The notes under the pieces are model-generated. The model made no database searches and was not told the origin of the DNA. It was given only the letters and a program-made list of their open reading frames with translations. The position numbers were made by a program, and so were the translations under genes. DNA of 64,000 bases from Theristus sp. LFF4_11 (taxonomy: Eukaryota > Nematoda > Chromadorea > Monhysterida > Xyalidae), in NCBI GenBank assembly GCA_030248135.1, contig JASANC010003482.1:1-64000 (forward strand), written 5' to 3'. Positions 31,760-44,800 of the stretch are shown piece after piece (within the stretch, counting starts at the first letter, position 1; every line of letters starts with the position of its first letter).

Positions 31760-32441
31760 CAGGGTTTCCCAAAAAATAACAAAAGTAAATGGCTCGTGCG
31801 GCCGACTGGTTGCACGTGAAGCCATGACATTTGAAACACTTAAAGAAACTAAGATACACATTTTTGTGTACTATTTTTACCCGGAAACTTGTTGTTGATA
31901 TTTCTGCAGAAATTCGTAAAAACTCAAAATTGAGAGGGAGGAGCTCGAACCTGGCTCGGTCATCTGACAAATACTGCGTACCGTATGGCGCTTACCATCA
32001 CAGCAGTGCGCAAAAAATAAACGATGATTGGACGCTGCACCAGAAAGTCATCATCAGTTTTTAACATCGAATGTCGTCGTTCATTGAGAACAATGGAAAA
32101 CACATTGAACGGCTGAAAAAATGAAACTGAAGGGCCGAGAGGACGAAAATTATGACATCAGTGAAGATGAAGCTAAAGATTTACTTGTGCCACTGCCAGA
32201 TTCGATGACGACAATGATGTTTATCCTGACCCTGAATCAAAGTGCTGACTTTTGGTGATTTTTGGGTTTTTACGAATTTCTGCTGAAATATCATTGAAAA
32301 AGCGGAATTTCAGAATAAAATTTGAACACATAAAATGTGTTCCTCAGTTCTAAAAATGTTTCATATTTCACGGTTTCATGTGCAACCAACCAGTCGGCCG
32401 CACGAGCCATTTACTTTTGTTGTGTTTTTTGGAACACCCTG
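31760..32441. mobile_element. Mariner-type non-autonomous element, about 680 bp
   Basis: Ends CAGGGTTTCCCAAAAAATAA and GGAACACCCTG are imperfect inverted repeats. They extend for about 90 bp (ATGGCTCGTGCGGCCGACTGG mirrored at 32385-32410) and are flanked by TA on both sides. The outer sequence is typical of mariner termini. The interior has no intact transposase. Confidence 0.75.
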
Positions 32442-32619
32442 TATTTTAAAACGAATTAAAACTTTAAAAAAAAATAAAAGTGCATGGTTTTTTACAAGTA
32501 TAACTTGCTGGTTTACTTGCAGACGTTGCAAAAACACGTTGCTCAATACTTAGCTTTACACTTTGACACAAAAGAATTTTGGCACAAAGTTAACTGCAAT
32601 CAAATGGGTACGATTTTGT

Positions 32620-32895
32620 GAACATGATGTGGCAGTAACAGAAAGGTGGGAGTTCGCGAGACTGGGCGTTGTTCAAAATGTTGTGCAATGTTCACACCTT
32701 GAATCAACAAGGACAAAGAATGAACAGAATAGCACGAAGAACAATTTAAAATATTTTAAACAATTAATAATTTAAAAAATCGACGTCAAATTTGACACAG
32801 AATTAAGTTTTTGAATGTCTTTTTTCTTTATTCAAATTTCGCGTGCTTCTTGAACCCTGAAAAAGATGCCATGTTTAATAGGTCACACCGTATTT
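32620..32895. repeat. MITE family H, copy 3, decayed
   Basis: Shares AAAGAATGAACAGAATAGCA, TTTGAATGTCTTTTTTCTTT, TCAAATTTCGCGTGCTTCTT and GATGCCATGTTTAATAGG with 24590-24740. Confidence 0.5.
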
Positions 32896-34914
32896 TGAAA
32901 TGAAAGTCAGTGATGACAAGACAAACTGAAACTGCAAACTGTCCGAGCAATGTGCAATGTTTTAATTAAGACGATCGCGATCACATAAGTAAACGTAAGA
33001 CAGGCAGCAAACTGAATTGCCACCTCACCTCTGTATCTCAAAATTGAGTTTCTTTGCACTTGTAATGTTCATACATTGGTTAACTCATTGAATTTACAAG
33101 TGTGTGCATTTTTGCGCTTTTTCTTCATCTTCATTCATTAGTTCATTAATCCACCAGCAACCTGAAATGATTTGATGAACTTTCGTTTTCCGCTCACGTG
33201 CTTACATGTACATGCGGGATTGTAAGTCCGTTTGAAGTGTTTTAGCGAGTTTGAAGTTCAAGCTTAGCGATATGCACATCTCTTTTTTGTTTCCACATGC
33301 ATTGCCATTGCGTGATGTCTACATAAACTAAACTGCAGTGTAGCGTTGCCTGCTGTAGTAGTGTAGAAATGTAAGTTTGTAACTTTTTAAACTTTTGTGG
33401 GCATCAAAGACATAGAAAAACTCATGAAATCCAAGACGCCTGTTTACAAGTCTTTGACTCGACTCACCTCACCCCCAACGCAATCCAAGAATGCGTGTCT
33501 GCTATACAGGGATTTGTTGATCAGATTAATGAAATAAACAGAGAAACAGAGCGTCAAATGCGTCGTGATTTTGATTATCGGCCTGCACTTGAAAACCGCT
33601 GTTGTTCGACTTCGATATAACGCGATGTTGCCGCATGTTATCAGATTATTCACAGAGAAAAGCAGCACAGCATTTTATGGCCGTTGAAATCTTTCATGCA
33701 AACTGATTTGCTGTTTCCCTAGGATCAAATACATACGTAACACAAAACGTATGGCGGAAGTCTAATTGGGACCAGTGATCAGAATCAAGATAACTGGAAT
33801 CATTTTGAATGAATGAGCATGATGCGAAAAGATCAACATCGAGTGCGGTTATTACAACGATATCTGATCACATGAGATGCCACATGTAATTGGAGCGTGA
33901 CATTTTCTAACTGGGTATAACAGCAGCACTGCTAAACGTATGAATCTTCGACATTCAGAAGAAGCTTACCGCCTGGATTCAGTAGCATAACACGTTGTCC
34001 ATTGCTTGCATCGCGGATTTCACTGCGTATCGTTGTCCAATGGCCATGTTTGGGAAGAACGATACAACAAAAAACTTTTCAGAAAGTCACCATACGATTT
34101 TGGCACATGGTATTGATGTGAATTCACAGATAACGATACATATTATGCTTAAAAACCGGTCTTGTTATGGTTGCTCTGGAAGTTATGATATTGGTTAAAA
34201 TGGTTGAAACCAAGATAAAGACCAAATAAAATAAAATAACAGCAGGTATCCAAATAGCAACATGCCGCCCGAAACAGAAACGAACAACAAACAAAATCTA
34301 GATTATGCTAATATTCGTTTGAGCGTGCGGTCTTATGAAAAGCTGTACCAGCTAACTTTTCGCTTCTCTTTTTGTACTTAGAAATATAATACGTGAGCAG
34401 AAAAGACTTGTGTTGTGCGTGTGTCTGAACTTCACTTCAGTGCAGTTTTTTGTAGTTCTGTTCTGTCTGGTACAATTACGTTTCATTACTTACTGCACAA
34501 TTTTCAGAGCTACGGATTTAACAGTAAGATTTTGCTCCAGGTTTTTGCGCGAATTCTGGGTATTTGCTTCGGGGTTCCAAGTTTTTTCTTCCAGTTGTTG
34601 TTCGCACACTGCTCAAATGAAATCATTGTTGATTCCAAAACCGTCGAATTACTGCATGCAAATACGAAGGTACGTATGATCTTGAAATTGAAACGCTACG
34701 TTACGTGCACATGATAGACCTTACATCACGTCATCGCAAATGACCGTACGCCGACGTACCGTACGTGCTAAACCAACGTGGCAATGTGGTGAACATTTTG
34801 GTTCATAAACGACATTTTGGAAGTGGCGCTTCAAAAAACCAGCATCCACAATATTTACAACAACGCCAATCCACATAAAAGGCACACGACGTTCGCGCAA
34901 CGCCAGCACGAGTT

Positions 34915-37900
34915 CTATCTGGCAGTAGCGACAGCACCGAGCGTCAACGCACTGATCACTTGCTGTTGTTGTGCGTCGTCGAGTTTTCTGTATCCGTGCC
35001 GGTGCATGTGCAGCGCGACGGTGCCATGCGACAGTTTGCGAACGACACGCGACACGTCGACCAGCTCGCTCAGTGGCGTCAGCGCTTGAATGCCGACGAA
35101 CGCAGTCGGCGTGCCCGGCTCGCTCGCCTGCACAACGCTCGCACACGGGCGTTTTTTTGTTTCTTTGTTTGCGTTTGCAATTGTTTGTTGCACATTGTTT
35201 TTGTTGTTCATTGCGGAAAACGTTCTCATAATTTATGTTATGGTGTTATACGATGTAGTCAATCAGCACGAGCTAGTTTGAGAACGTTAAAGTTTCATTA
35301 TTCATCGTCTCTGGTAATGATTTGTGCAGTTGACCTGATGAAATAACGTAAAAATATTTTTTTAAACTAGAAAACCGACTTGCAAGATGTGCGCTCGCCT
35401 GTTGCTCATGTCTTTCAACAGACTGTCAAAACCGATCGAATGCTCGGTCATGCGCAATTCAACATGCATGATTGGCTCTGAAAAAAACAAAAATTGAATT
35501 CACACATCCATTCTGTGAAGTTGAAATTTAGTCTTAAAAAGTGTTAACAAAGCAATATACCTAACAGCGCACAATTCGCCCGTCGCAACGCATCCGAGAC
35601 GCACTGGTGCGCGCACGCACTGAGCAACGCCGCGGTAACGCGTGTGCTCGCGTCACACGCAGTCAGCAGCACGTGCACGTCCTGGAATGTCCGGACGACT
35701 TTTGTTGTTTGTTGCTGAATTACGCGGCAATTCTTGTCCTCGTGCACCGCTCCAGAAAGAACAACCAACACCGAACCACCACGTTGAATCCCAACAGCGG
35801 TCCCTGCGCGCACGCAGTCGCACAGCCTTGCTCGATCGCCTGCGCCCAGTCACGTCGAAAATGCGACACGTCCAGTTCGCGTGAACCGGCAAACTGCAGC
35901 TTTCGGAAACGTCCGGAGCCTGAGAGAGGAAATGTCTGTTGTGCCGGTGCTGCAATGGTAGTACTGTAAAAGGGTGAACCGGGAAACACATGGAATGAGA
36001 AGCATATATGGGAACTATGAACGTCAATCCTAAAAACGCTGAATCATCACACACAGAACAGCCATTCAGACTGTCTAATTCAAGAGTCTAATTCAGGTCC
36101 CCTCACCCCACCCCACCGAAGTTTGGCGCACTCATTCAAGTTTCTGGAACCGATGTGGCAGCTGCAAACAACAACAAAAACAATCAACCGATTGAGTTTT
36201 CGCTAACGAAACGAAACCGCAAACAGCACCTTCGCTCGGCTGCAGTCTGAGCGTCAAGCTGCAGTGCTGTAGACGTTCTTGAAATGTCTCCTCCATCGTG
36301 CACCGCTGTTCAACGGTCTCTTGGAGTGTCTCTTTGTAGTTCACTTGCAGTGGTCCGAGGTACACCTCAAGGTTCCATTCGTCTCGGAAGCGCGCCTGCA
36401 GCAACAGCATTCGTCATTCCTCGTACGAAAAAAAATTGTAAAACTAAAACATGGGCTAGAAGAACTGAGAGCTGTCACCCACAGTCGTACAAGTATGCAG
36501 TCAATCAGTTGTCAGCACACAGAAAACAAATTCATCACACTTTCTATTTCTGCATCGTTTCTGTTATTCATTTGAAATCGACCTCGAGAGCAGTCCACCC
36601 ACAATAAATCACCGTGATCCAGTTCAGGTAGCTGAGGTCGGAGAGTGTTGCCAAACCCTCATTTTTCTAAATCACCACTAAAGAACCGTTAATAATCCAA
36701 TGCAACACCAACACCAGCCACTGCAATCCACCGTCGCCCAGCAGGCACCAACCCCCCCCCCAATCGACCTTGATCACATCGACGTGCAGTTCCCCCTGCG
36801 TCTCGATGACCGTCTGCCGCGTATCCTGGTCAACCCTGATCGTCACGGACGGATCGTCAATGAGCAACCGCTCCAGCGCTCGCTCGAACCGCGCCTGATC
36901 CGCAAGGCGGCCCGGCTCGATTGTACAGAAGAACACCGGATCCGGTCGGGTGATGCCGACGAGCGCGAGACCGTGCTCGGTGACGCTCAACTGAAACGAC
37001 CAGAAGTAGGGCGTATTTTCTGCGAATAAGATATGACACGAGGTTGTTTCACTCAAGTGGTTCAGCTCAAACGCAATCAGTCACAGAGATGGAAATATTA
37101 AAGCGCATATACCAAACGTAGTTCGTTCGTTCATTGTCTTCTTCGACATTGTACGTTGGACGCAGATGGAAATGAATAGTTGAATTTTGAAATTCACAGG
37201 TTTACCAACAGAGAATTCCGCAGTTTAGTGCCCATTCAGCTTTGGAGCAGAACCAAAACACCACCACAAAAGTAAAACATGAATAAAGCACCTCATGCAA
37301 CCGATCGTCCGGCGGTTCGCTTCTGTATTTCTCAGCGGCGTTTTTCGCGATTTTGTCCGTCTCAGCAAGTGTGTCGCCAGTTTTCGTGTGCTTCAGACCA
37401 GCAATGACGCAGATGTTGCCCGGGTAGACGCGTTTTACTTCCTAAAAGTCGGAAAATTGTGCAACTTTTGATTTAGCCAATCGTTATTTAAATTCCGGGC
37501 CTTTAACGTCCCAAATTTAACAACCCAAAGTCCACTGACCATCAGCTCGTCGCCATGCGCCACGTACAGCGCAGGCACCATCTCAGTCACATTCTGTGTC
37601 ACGTTGTAGAAGTGTGTGCTTTTCATTAACTCACCGCTGAAAGAATGTCAACAACATTGTTTACTGAATACTTTTTGGCTACGCACATTTACATGAAGAA
37701 CAACGACTAATTTTCAAGACATATGTCATCACCGTTTGTTTGCTTGTACTGATGAAAAAAAACCAAAAAAGAACAATAAATATCGCAGCAAAACACGTTG
37801 CAATTGCACTTGACCTAACCGAGAAAAACGTTTTAAAAAACTACTCTGAACTTTCAAAAACACCGAACCTATACAGCCGGACAAACGTCAACGATCCGAG

Positions 37901-40900
37901 GCGATCGTCGTGTTCAGTTTTGAACGCGAACGCGCACAGGGCGTCTCGGTAATACGGACTGAACGCGTGTTGGCGGTCGGATGGCGCCGGCAGCAGTCGT
38001 ACGACGCCGTCCAGCACGGTGCACACGCCGAGGCCGCGTGTCGCACTGCCGCAAGTGACCGGCAACGCGCGACGTGACATGGTGATACGTCTGTGCGGGT
38101 GGAGCTCGCTGATTGGTTGGTTCTGCTCGCTGCAGCCAATCAGCTAAAAGTGCTCGTCTTAAAGTAGATAATAGGTGATTAAAGTAGATAATTAGCAGAT
38201 AATTGGTGATTCCGTTTGTATATAAGTGCCGTGTTTGTGTGACTGAGTGTGTTGTTTTGGAGTCAGATAGCGCCTGATAAATCTTCCCATTGTCGTCCGG
38301 AACCATCGTCCTAACGCTTCTTTAAGGCAGTGTACAGTAATATTGCCAGCGTAACACACGAAACGCGCGTACGCCGGTTTTTGGTTGCGTATGTCCAGCA
38401 TTACTGTGCTGCAACTGTCTGCATTGCTTCAGACTAGAACGGCACCAGTGAATCGCTGTCGCGACTCTGGGACAGAATTTCGGCGCGCAAAAACTTCCGA
38501 TCGAAACACCCGTTCTTTGCGTTGTCAAAAGCACACAACGCGCTAAATACAAAGGCGCCGCTGAATTCTGCCGATCCGAGTTAATCAGCGACAAGCAAAC
38601 ACAATTCTTTCAACAGTGCACCTAATTGCGGGCATGATATCCTGCTCGACACTGAACTTCGCATCCTCTGACAGGAACAACACCGCGAAATCGTCGTCGA
38701 AACTGGCGATTCGATCCAACAGCCGCTCACGTGCGTCCTTTAGGTCGCTGAAATCGTCGTTGTCGCTTGAATACGACTGAAGTTGCACTTGCTTCGGGTC
38801 GTCTCTTGACGGCCACAGCATGCGACGTTCGTTGAGCAGGTCGATGACACATAAAAAAGAGCACTGTTAAGTTGCGAACAAGCTGAAAATTTAGAAAAAT
38901 TTCAAAACAAAACACATAAAAGTAAACGTAATCAACAGTCGGGCCGGAAATTTTGTGGTTTCCGCTGAAAAAAATGTTTGCAAAGTTTAGAATTGTCGAA
39001 GAACTTTCGCAAAAATTCCGAAGTGTTTCACTTACCAGTAAACAGTTTCCGTCCATCGTTCTGTTGCGCGTACAGCGGTTGGAACATCGCCAGGGTTGGT
39101 ATGTCCAGCAGCGACTCAATTGACGAAATTGACCGCTCGAAATTGGCGCCCAAAAACAGCCGAAATTTACAACAACAATCGACCAGAAGTTCAAACATTT
39201 TGAAGTTGAAATCAAGACTGCAATTGATCTGTTACAAAAAGTGTCAAATACACACTGAGTTTCTGGTCACACACACGTTCGATGGTTTAAAGTCAGACTC
39301 TATAACATATACAACTAGCTGATTGGTTGGCGATCACGTGACGCATGCATTCTGTGCTAAACCAAACTCCTAGTCTACACAGCAATCCATGTACAGAATG
39401 CATGCATCAACCAATCAGCTAGTTGGATTTGTTACAGAGTTAGACTGTACGCGTACTGATAGATTTCAGCAAAAAGACTTTATGCGCAACACAGTCATCT
39501 GTGAGTTACACGCGAATTTGCATAGCTGAACACAACTCTAAAACGCAGTGCAGTTAGATGCGGCAAATCTGCAGGGAAAAAGTTGGTGAAAAAAATGCAC
39601 CGCTACATCGAACCAGCTTTATCCATTTTATTGACGAACGCGAGGCCGGGCACTTGATAGCGAGTGCACTGCTGCCAGACGTTCATCGTCTGCGCCTCGA
39701 CGCCCGCCGAGCCGTCCAGGACGACGACGGCGCCGTCGAGCACACGGATGCAGCGTTCCACCTGGAAAAGCAGGCTGCTTGAGATGAAAAATGACAAATG
39801 ATGGAACACGCTGAGATTCCTATTCAAACAGGTTATTTTTCGCAATTCAGCGAGATGCGCTAGAGATTACAGGGTGCTTGTTCACAACTACCAGATTTTT
39901 ATGTCGGAATATACAATGTAGAGCACGTGAGACGTTGAATTACGAAAGGATGATCTCGCATCGTGTTTCGTTCGAATCAAACACCGCAATTGTGGCTGAT
40001 GCTAAATATGTCGTTTTTCCAATCCAATCCGATCCCATTCTTGCAACCGTCGTGGACTATTCTCAGTGTTCTGCTGAACAATCTGACAGGTTTAATGAAG
40101 CACACTGTACAAAACAAAGCCTCGCTATTTCGGGGGCATCTGGTATATGATGAATGAACGATAGTGAAATAAATCATGTATGAAATAAATATGGTTTTAG
40201 AACGAATGACTGGAGCGTGGCAATCCTGATTAAAAAACGCACCTCAACCGTGAAATCGACGTGTCCAGGGGTGTCAACGAGATTGATCTGGTGGCCTTGC
40301 CAATCGAATGTCACCATCGCTGAATTGACGGTGATGCCTGAAAAGTTCCGTTTGGAATCTATTTTGTATAGCTCGTGATTAATATGAATGTTCTCGGCAT
40401 TTCGACATGGCCAACATCAGACACACTGAAGAGGGGTGGTCTCCATCAGTGAAAAGTGCCATTCTCGAAATTGTTTTTTTTCGTCATTGAAACAACTAGA
40501 AAAGCATCGTGTCCTTGGTTATTCAGATTTTTTTGTTGTCTGAATAAATAGGTCAGAGGGCAGAATCGCAAAATCAAATCAATCAACAATCGAACCAAAA
40601 ATAAAAACAAATCCAACATCAAACCTCGTTCTCGTTCGGGCGCCAAATAATCGGTCACCGTGTCGCCAGCATCGACATCGCCCAGCGTTGATGTTGCACC
40701 GGACAGATACAGCATGCGCTCCGTGGTCGTCGTTTTGCCTGCAAAGTGAGACACATAGCGTGGTGAGAATGTTGTGGCTTTCACGATGGAAGGCAGTTGC
40801 CGATTGAGATTCAAATATGAAACACATTGAGACACATTGCACGCAAGTTTATGGTACTTGAGCGGCGGATTCCACCTGCAAATCAAACTGCAAAACATCC

Positions 40901-41243
40901 GCTGCACTTTGTTATTGGTTAGACGGATACAGTCAGTTTGTCCAATTCAAAAGCAGCGAGTCCGTTGATTGCCGCAACCCATTGGCCAGCCAATCAGTCT
41001 CCTCATGTGTAAACTTTCCCAGAGCACAATCATCCCACTCCGACCGGCGTCGATGTGCGCAATGATGCCGATGTTGCGAATCGCCGCTCGTTTTCGTCGT
41101 CGCGCCTCTGCCGCCGTGCGCCGCGTGACGCGAGCCGGCGGACACGCTACGACGTGGTGGTGCACGAAACAAACACACTGGCACACGGCGCCGTGGCGAC
41201 TGTGCAGGAGCAAGCGCGCGTGCTGCATGCTGGAGATGGCCAT
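34915..41243 (-). CDS. GFM2: Mitochondrial ribosome-releasing factor 2 / elongation factor G2
   Basis: GFM2 is the mitochondrial translational GTPase that splits ribosomes with the recycling factor. Exons in transcript order: 41243-41045, 40738-40625, 40337-40243, 39761-39614, 39149-39036, 38850-38622, 38090-37869, 37636-37540, 37441-37292, 36990-36769, 36395-36230, 35919-35783, 35681-35561, 35477-35380, 35127-34915. That gives 774 codons (human about 779). An Arg-rich N terminus suggests a mitochondrial presequence. GTPase motifs are [25 protein letters not shown] and NKMDKAG. Domains II-V follow, including [14 protein letters not shown] [25 protein letters not shown] and QGPLLG. Twelve introns are GT-AG. 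Introns 4 and 5, placed by protein alignment, end in GG (39151-39150) and AT (38852-38851). The nearest AG sites would add about 22 residues inside NKMDKAG-ANF or shift the frame. A dying copy, sequence error or unusual splicing are all possible. Confidence 0.92.
39288..39449. repeat. MITE family A, copy 5 (A' subtype)
   Basis: GTCAGACTCTATAACATA on the left, TGTTACAGAGTTAGACTGTA on the right, with CTAGCTGATTGGTTGGCGAT mirrored. Lies inside GFM2 intron 4, the intron with the GG end. Confidence 0.75.
40388..40452. repeat. Short dispersed repeat J, copy 2
   Basis: Matches 7730-7803 in CGGCATTTCG / GGCCAACATCA / GAAGAGGGGTGG...CATCAGTG. GFM2 intron 2. Confidence 0.4.
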
Positions 41244-41395
41244 CCTGGCGAGGCGGGAATTGATTTGTTTCTTGTTTCACGTTTCTACCTTTTTTCTTGA
41301 CAGAAACAAAATAGATGCACACAGCTCTGCATCTCAAATTTGGCACTTCGATGGTCAAACTTTGTGCAATCGGACCGATGGCTTTTATGTAAGAT

Positions 41396-41401
41396 TTTAT
41401 T
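41396..41401 (-). promoter_or_regulatory. Possible polyadenylation signal, BIN3-like gene
   Basis: AATAAA on the - strand about 445 bp after the stop and 153 bp upstream of the GFM2 start codon. Confidence 0.3.
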
Positions 41402-41605
41402 GTGCTCATTTATATGCGATAAGAAACGATTGGCCTAAAGCGCACACACAGCAAAGATTTAGCAGATGCTCCGGTGCACGCACCGAAAAATGACAAACAC
41501 CCAGATAATCCAAAAAAAACACAAAAAAATCAGACAACACGAACAGCTCTGATCACAATCACAAAAACACCACCGAGTGGGAGAAAACACGTTCACGCCA
41601 GTGAA

Positions 41606-41784
41606 GGCCTGTTCACACTGACGTACGCTGACACGTCTCCATCTACGGCAGCATGCATCGACACGAGACACACGCTCACTCAGCTCGCCGTGTCGTATGT
41701 CCATGTGAACGGTAGTATGGTAAAAACACGAGACCGTGTGACGTGCGCCGCAGACGCAGACGTCAGTATGAACGGGCCTTTCAA
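41606..41784. repeat. MITE family I, copy 2
   Basis: Starts AAGGCCTGTTCACACTGACG and ends GTCAGTATGAACGGGCCTTT, inverted. Lies between GFM2 and the BIN3-like gene. Confidence 0.7.
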
Positions 41785-41844
41785 CTCCGCCAATCAAGTT
41801 GTGAGTCGGATTCAATCTGATCAATAACGGTCAGTGTGTGTCAA

Positions 41845-44800
41845 TCACGGCACGTCCGGCACAATGGAGAGGGCGCGAATCTCCGCGAACATTCTGCTGA
41901 CGTGCTCGCGGTAGGCGTCGTCGGCCATGGGCACCTGCTGCTCGGCCAGCAACGTCTCGCAGAGGCGCACGCTCGAATCGGCCGAGTAGCTCGCCGCTCG
42001 CGACTGCAATACTTTCATTCACTTTATTTATCCTATTTCTCTCTATTTACTTTTATTAATTGTGCATTATTTTATTATCTAAATTATATTGTGGGGATTT
42101 TAGAGATTTTTTTGTAAGCTTTTGTAATGAATTCATATTTTTGGGACCTTTGGTAGATTTACCATGTACTGTTGTGATTGTAGGTATGTGTTTTAAACAG
42201 GTTTCTAATAAACCCCCATGGGGGTTTATTTTTTGGGGGGATTATTTGAAAACTTGTCGAGGGGGTGGGGTTTTTTTTGGGGGGGTTAATTTGGGGGGGG
42301 GGGTTAATAGAAGTAATACGGTAATGAATAAACGGCGCAAAAATATGGCTCTTATGTACTTGTATCCGTGTGCCACATCAGAGATTTGAAAATAGTTACG
42401 AAGCAAAAAAGTTTCTCACTGCTTACACAAGGCCATATTCCTCCTTTTATGTGCGTCTCCCGCATTTTTAGATAATATTCTGACTTTTACATAAGTCCCA
42501 AAAATCGGAGTTTTGGAGAGATGTCACCAGCTTCCATAGCCGATTTACCCAAAATCGTCAGGATTCAGTATCTAAAATTGCTCACATAGGAATATGAATC
42601 TAACCCAGAATCCGTGATCAGCGCATTGAATTACCCTGGACTACACAGGTCTCCTGTTTTTTTTTTGTTTTAGACCGACTTCACCAATTTCCGCGGGCGA
42701 TTCGCCCGAAATCGTCACAGTCATTATCCTAGCATACACACACACACAGAAACTAACCAGAAATTCGTGATCAGCGCATTGAATTACTCTGGACTGCACA
42801 ATTTTCTTATTTTTTGTTTTTTGCCCCGATTTCGTCAATCTCCACGGCCGATTCGCCTAAAATCGTAACGATTCAATATCTAGAGTTGCTTACATTAGAA
42901 AACTAACCTAAAATTCGTGATCAGCGCATTGAATTACCCTGAACTACATCATTTTCTTATTTTTTGTTTCTGGGCCGATTTCGCCAATTTCCACGGTCGA
43001 TTCGCCCGAAGTCATCACGATTCGGTATCTAGAGTTGCTCACATAAGAAAACGAACCGAAAATTCGTGATCAGCGCACCGAAGAACCTCGGAATACATTA
43101 TTTTCTCATTTCTTATTTTTGGACCGATTTCGCCAATTTTCACGGCCGATTCGCCCGAAGTCGTAACGACTTTGGTTAGCTGGTATTTGTTTAACTTAGG
43201 TTTGTTTAAACTAACTATATGTTTGAATTTGAGCTCTTTAGCTGTTCTTAGTTTTAAAACGGTTTTGCAAACTTGTTTCCTGATGTGAAACTGTCACTGT
43301 TATGGTCAAAAACATGGATATTGATGCGATCAACTGGAAAAAATACCCATTTTTCGGCATTTTCTTCACATTTTTCAACAAATGAAGATCGAATTCAAAC
43401 TCTGCGTAGTTTTTACCTCAGGAAACGTTGTTGGTTTGTCAAATGACGTTTTCTTGCGCACGCTGAAATTGCAAACGTACGTTAAAATGCGCATTTTCTG
43501 TCATTTTGTGCGAAAAGGCTAAATTTTGAGCCTTGGGGAGCATCGTAGAAAAAAATAAATGCGAAATTTGAAAAATTTAGCAAATTTTAACTTAGAAAAT
43601 GTTTTTATCATAACAGTCAGAATTTTCAAATCACTGAAACTGCGTACACATTTTATGACATAGCCGAAAAAAAGGGGTCCACAAGAATAACGTTTTTCTC
43701 GTTCAGAATCCATCTTATGCGCACACAGCGTGTGTAAAGCATCGCCACGAAAAAATTTCCAGTGCACACAGCATACCTGTGGACTATCTACCTGTGTGCA
43801 GCGGAAAAAATTCTCAACTCCTTTTATGTTCACAATGCGAGGCAAACTAATTTTGGAATTTACGCGCGAGCGACGGGCCATATTATGTCTCATCCGCTGT
43901 CCGCTTCGCTCCGCTTCGCTCGCGAATGGACATGATTTTGGTTCAAGTCTCTTTGTTCATTTTATTTATCATATCACAATACTTGTTGGTTCATTTCTAT
44001 TGTCACATCTATCCCGGACGATGGATGATTCGTGTTCGATCGTAGTGGTTCCGAAAACTGCCTCTGGCAAAGAACTCGCTGATTGGCTGCATTATTGAAA
44101 GTGGGACGCCGTCTAATTGGCCTGCATAAAAACGTGGTGCAGCCAATGAGCGAACTGGATTGAAACATTTGAACACAAATCAATCAATTCTGCGGAACAT
44201 TTCGGCTGCAGCACACAAGTCACGCGAATTTTATTGGTCTCCGCACTACATATGAGGCCGTTTTCATAAGTTTTCTACAATGCGCAAAATAAAGCGAACG
44301 AATGTAATCATAAGCAATAACATCCTGGCTTCAATCCAATCAACAACACACGCCGAACTGTTAAATTATAGGCAATCAGCTGACTGGTTGGTGATCACAC
44401 GTGACGCATGTGTTTCTGTACATATGAAACTCCACCTCTCCACCACAGCAACGCCTGCATAGAGAGCACGCATGCACCGGCACGGCCAACCAATCAGCTG
44501 ATTGCCCATAGTTTATAGAGTTCAACTGTACCTCCAAGAACGCGGACGTCTGCATGAGCGGCGCGAGACAGTCGACGCTGCTCACATTGAACCCCGTGAC
44601 GTCCGCAGCCAACATCGCCCGTGTGTGATCCTCCTTGCGAGCGGCGTGCTGCGCCTCGCTTGCCAACTGAAACTCGAAATGCAATTTTGAAACATATTTC
44701 ACGCACCAAACTTTTAAGTCAGTCAGTTTTGTTTTGCAGTGTACAGCATTGTGTAAGTGTAAGTACAGTGTAAGACACAAGAATAGGCAAGCAAGCTGAG

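Larger units (their letters stand above)
25794..34914. other. Gene-poor region upstream of EGR and downstream of GFM2
   Basis: No coding region is supported. The two longest open frames (194 codons at 28874-29458 on -, 132 codons at 29343-29741 on +) overlap, are AT-rich, and show no domain or splice context. The EGR promoter must lie in its left part. Recognisable relics are listed separately. I see no RNA gene. Confidence 0.5.

Noticed and set aside
38322..38594. 90-codon frame on - between GFM2 exons 6 and 7
   Set aside because: Does not match GFM2. The next conserved residues are found intact in the exon at 38090-37869.
39150..39217. Canonical AG acceptor at 39219-39218 for GFM2 exon 5
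   Set aside because: Needs a different exon 4 donor and inserts about 22 residues into an invariant GTPase segment. Kept only as an alternative.
42470..43180. CRISPR-like spacing of repeats
   Set aside because: Units are 150 bp, diverged throughout and in animal DNA. This is a satellite, not a repeat-spacer array.
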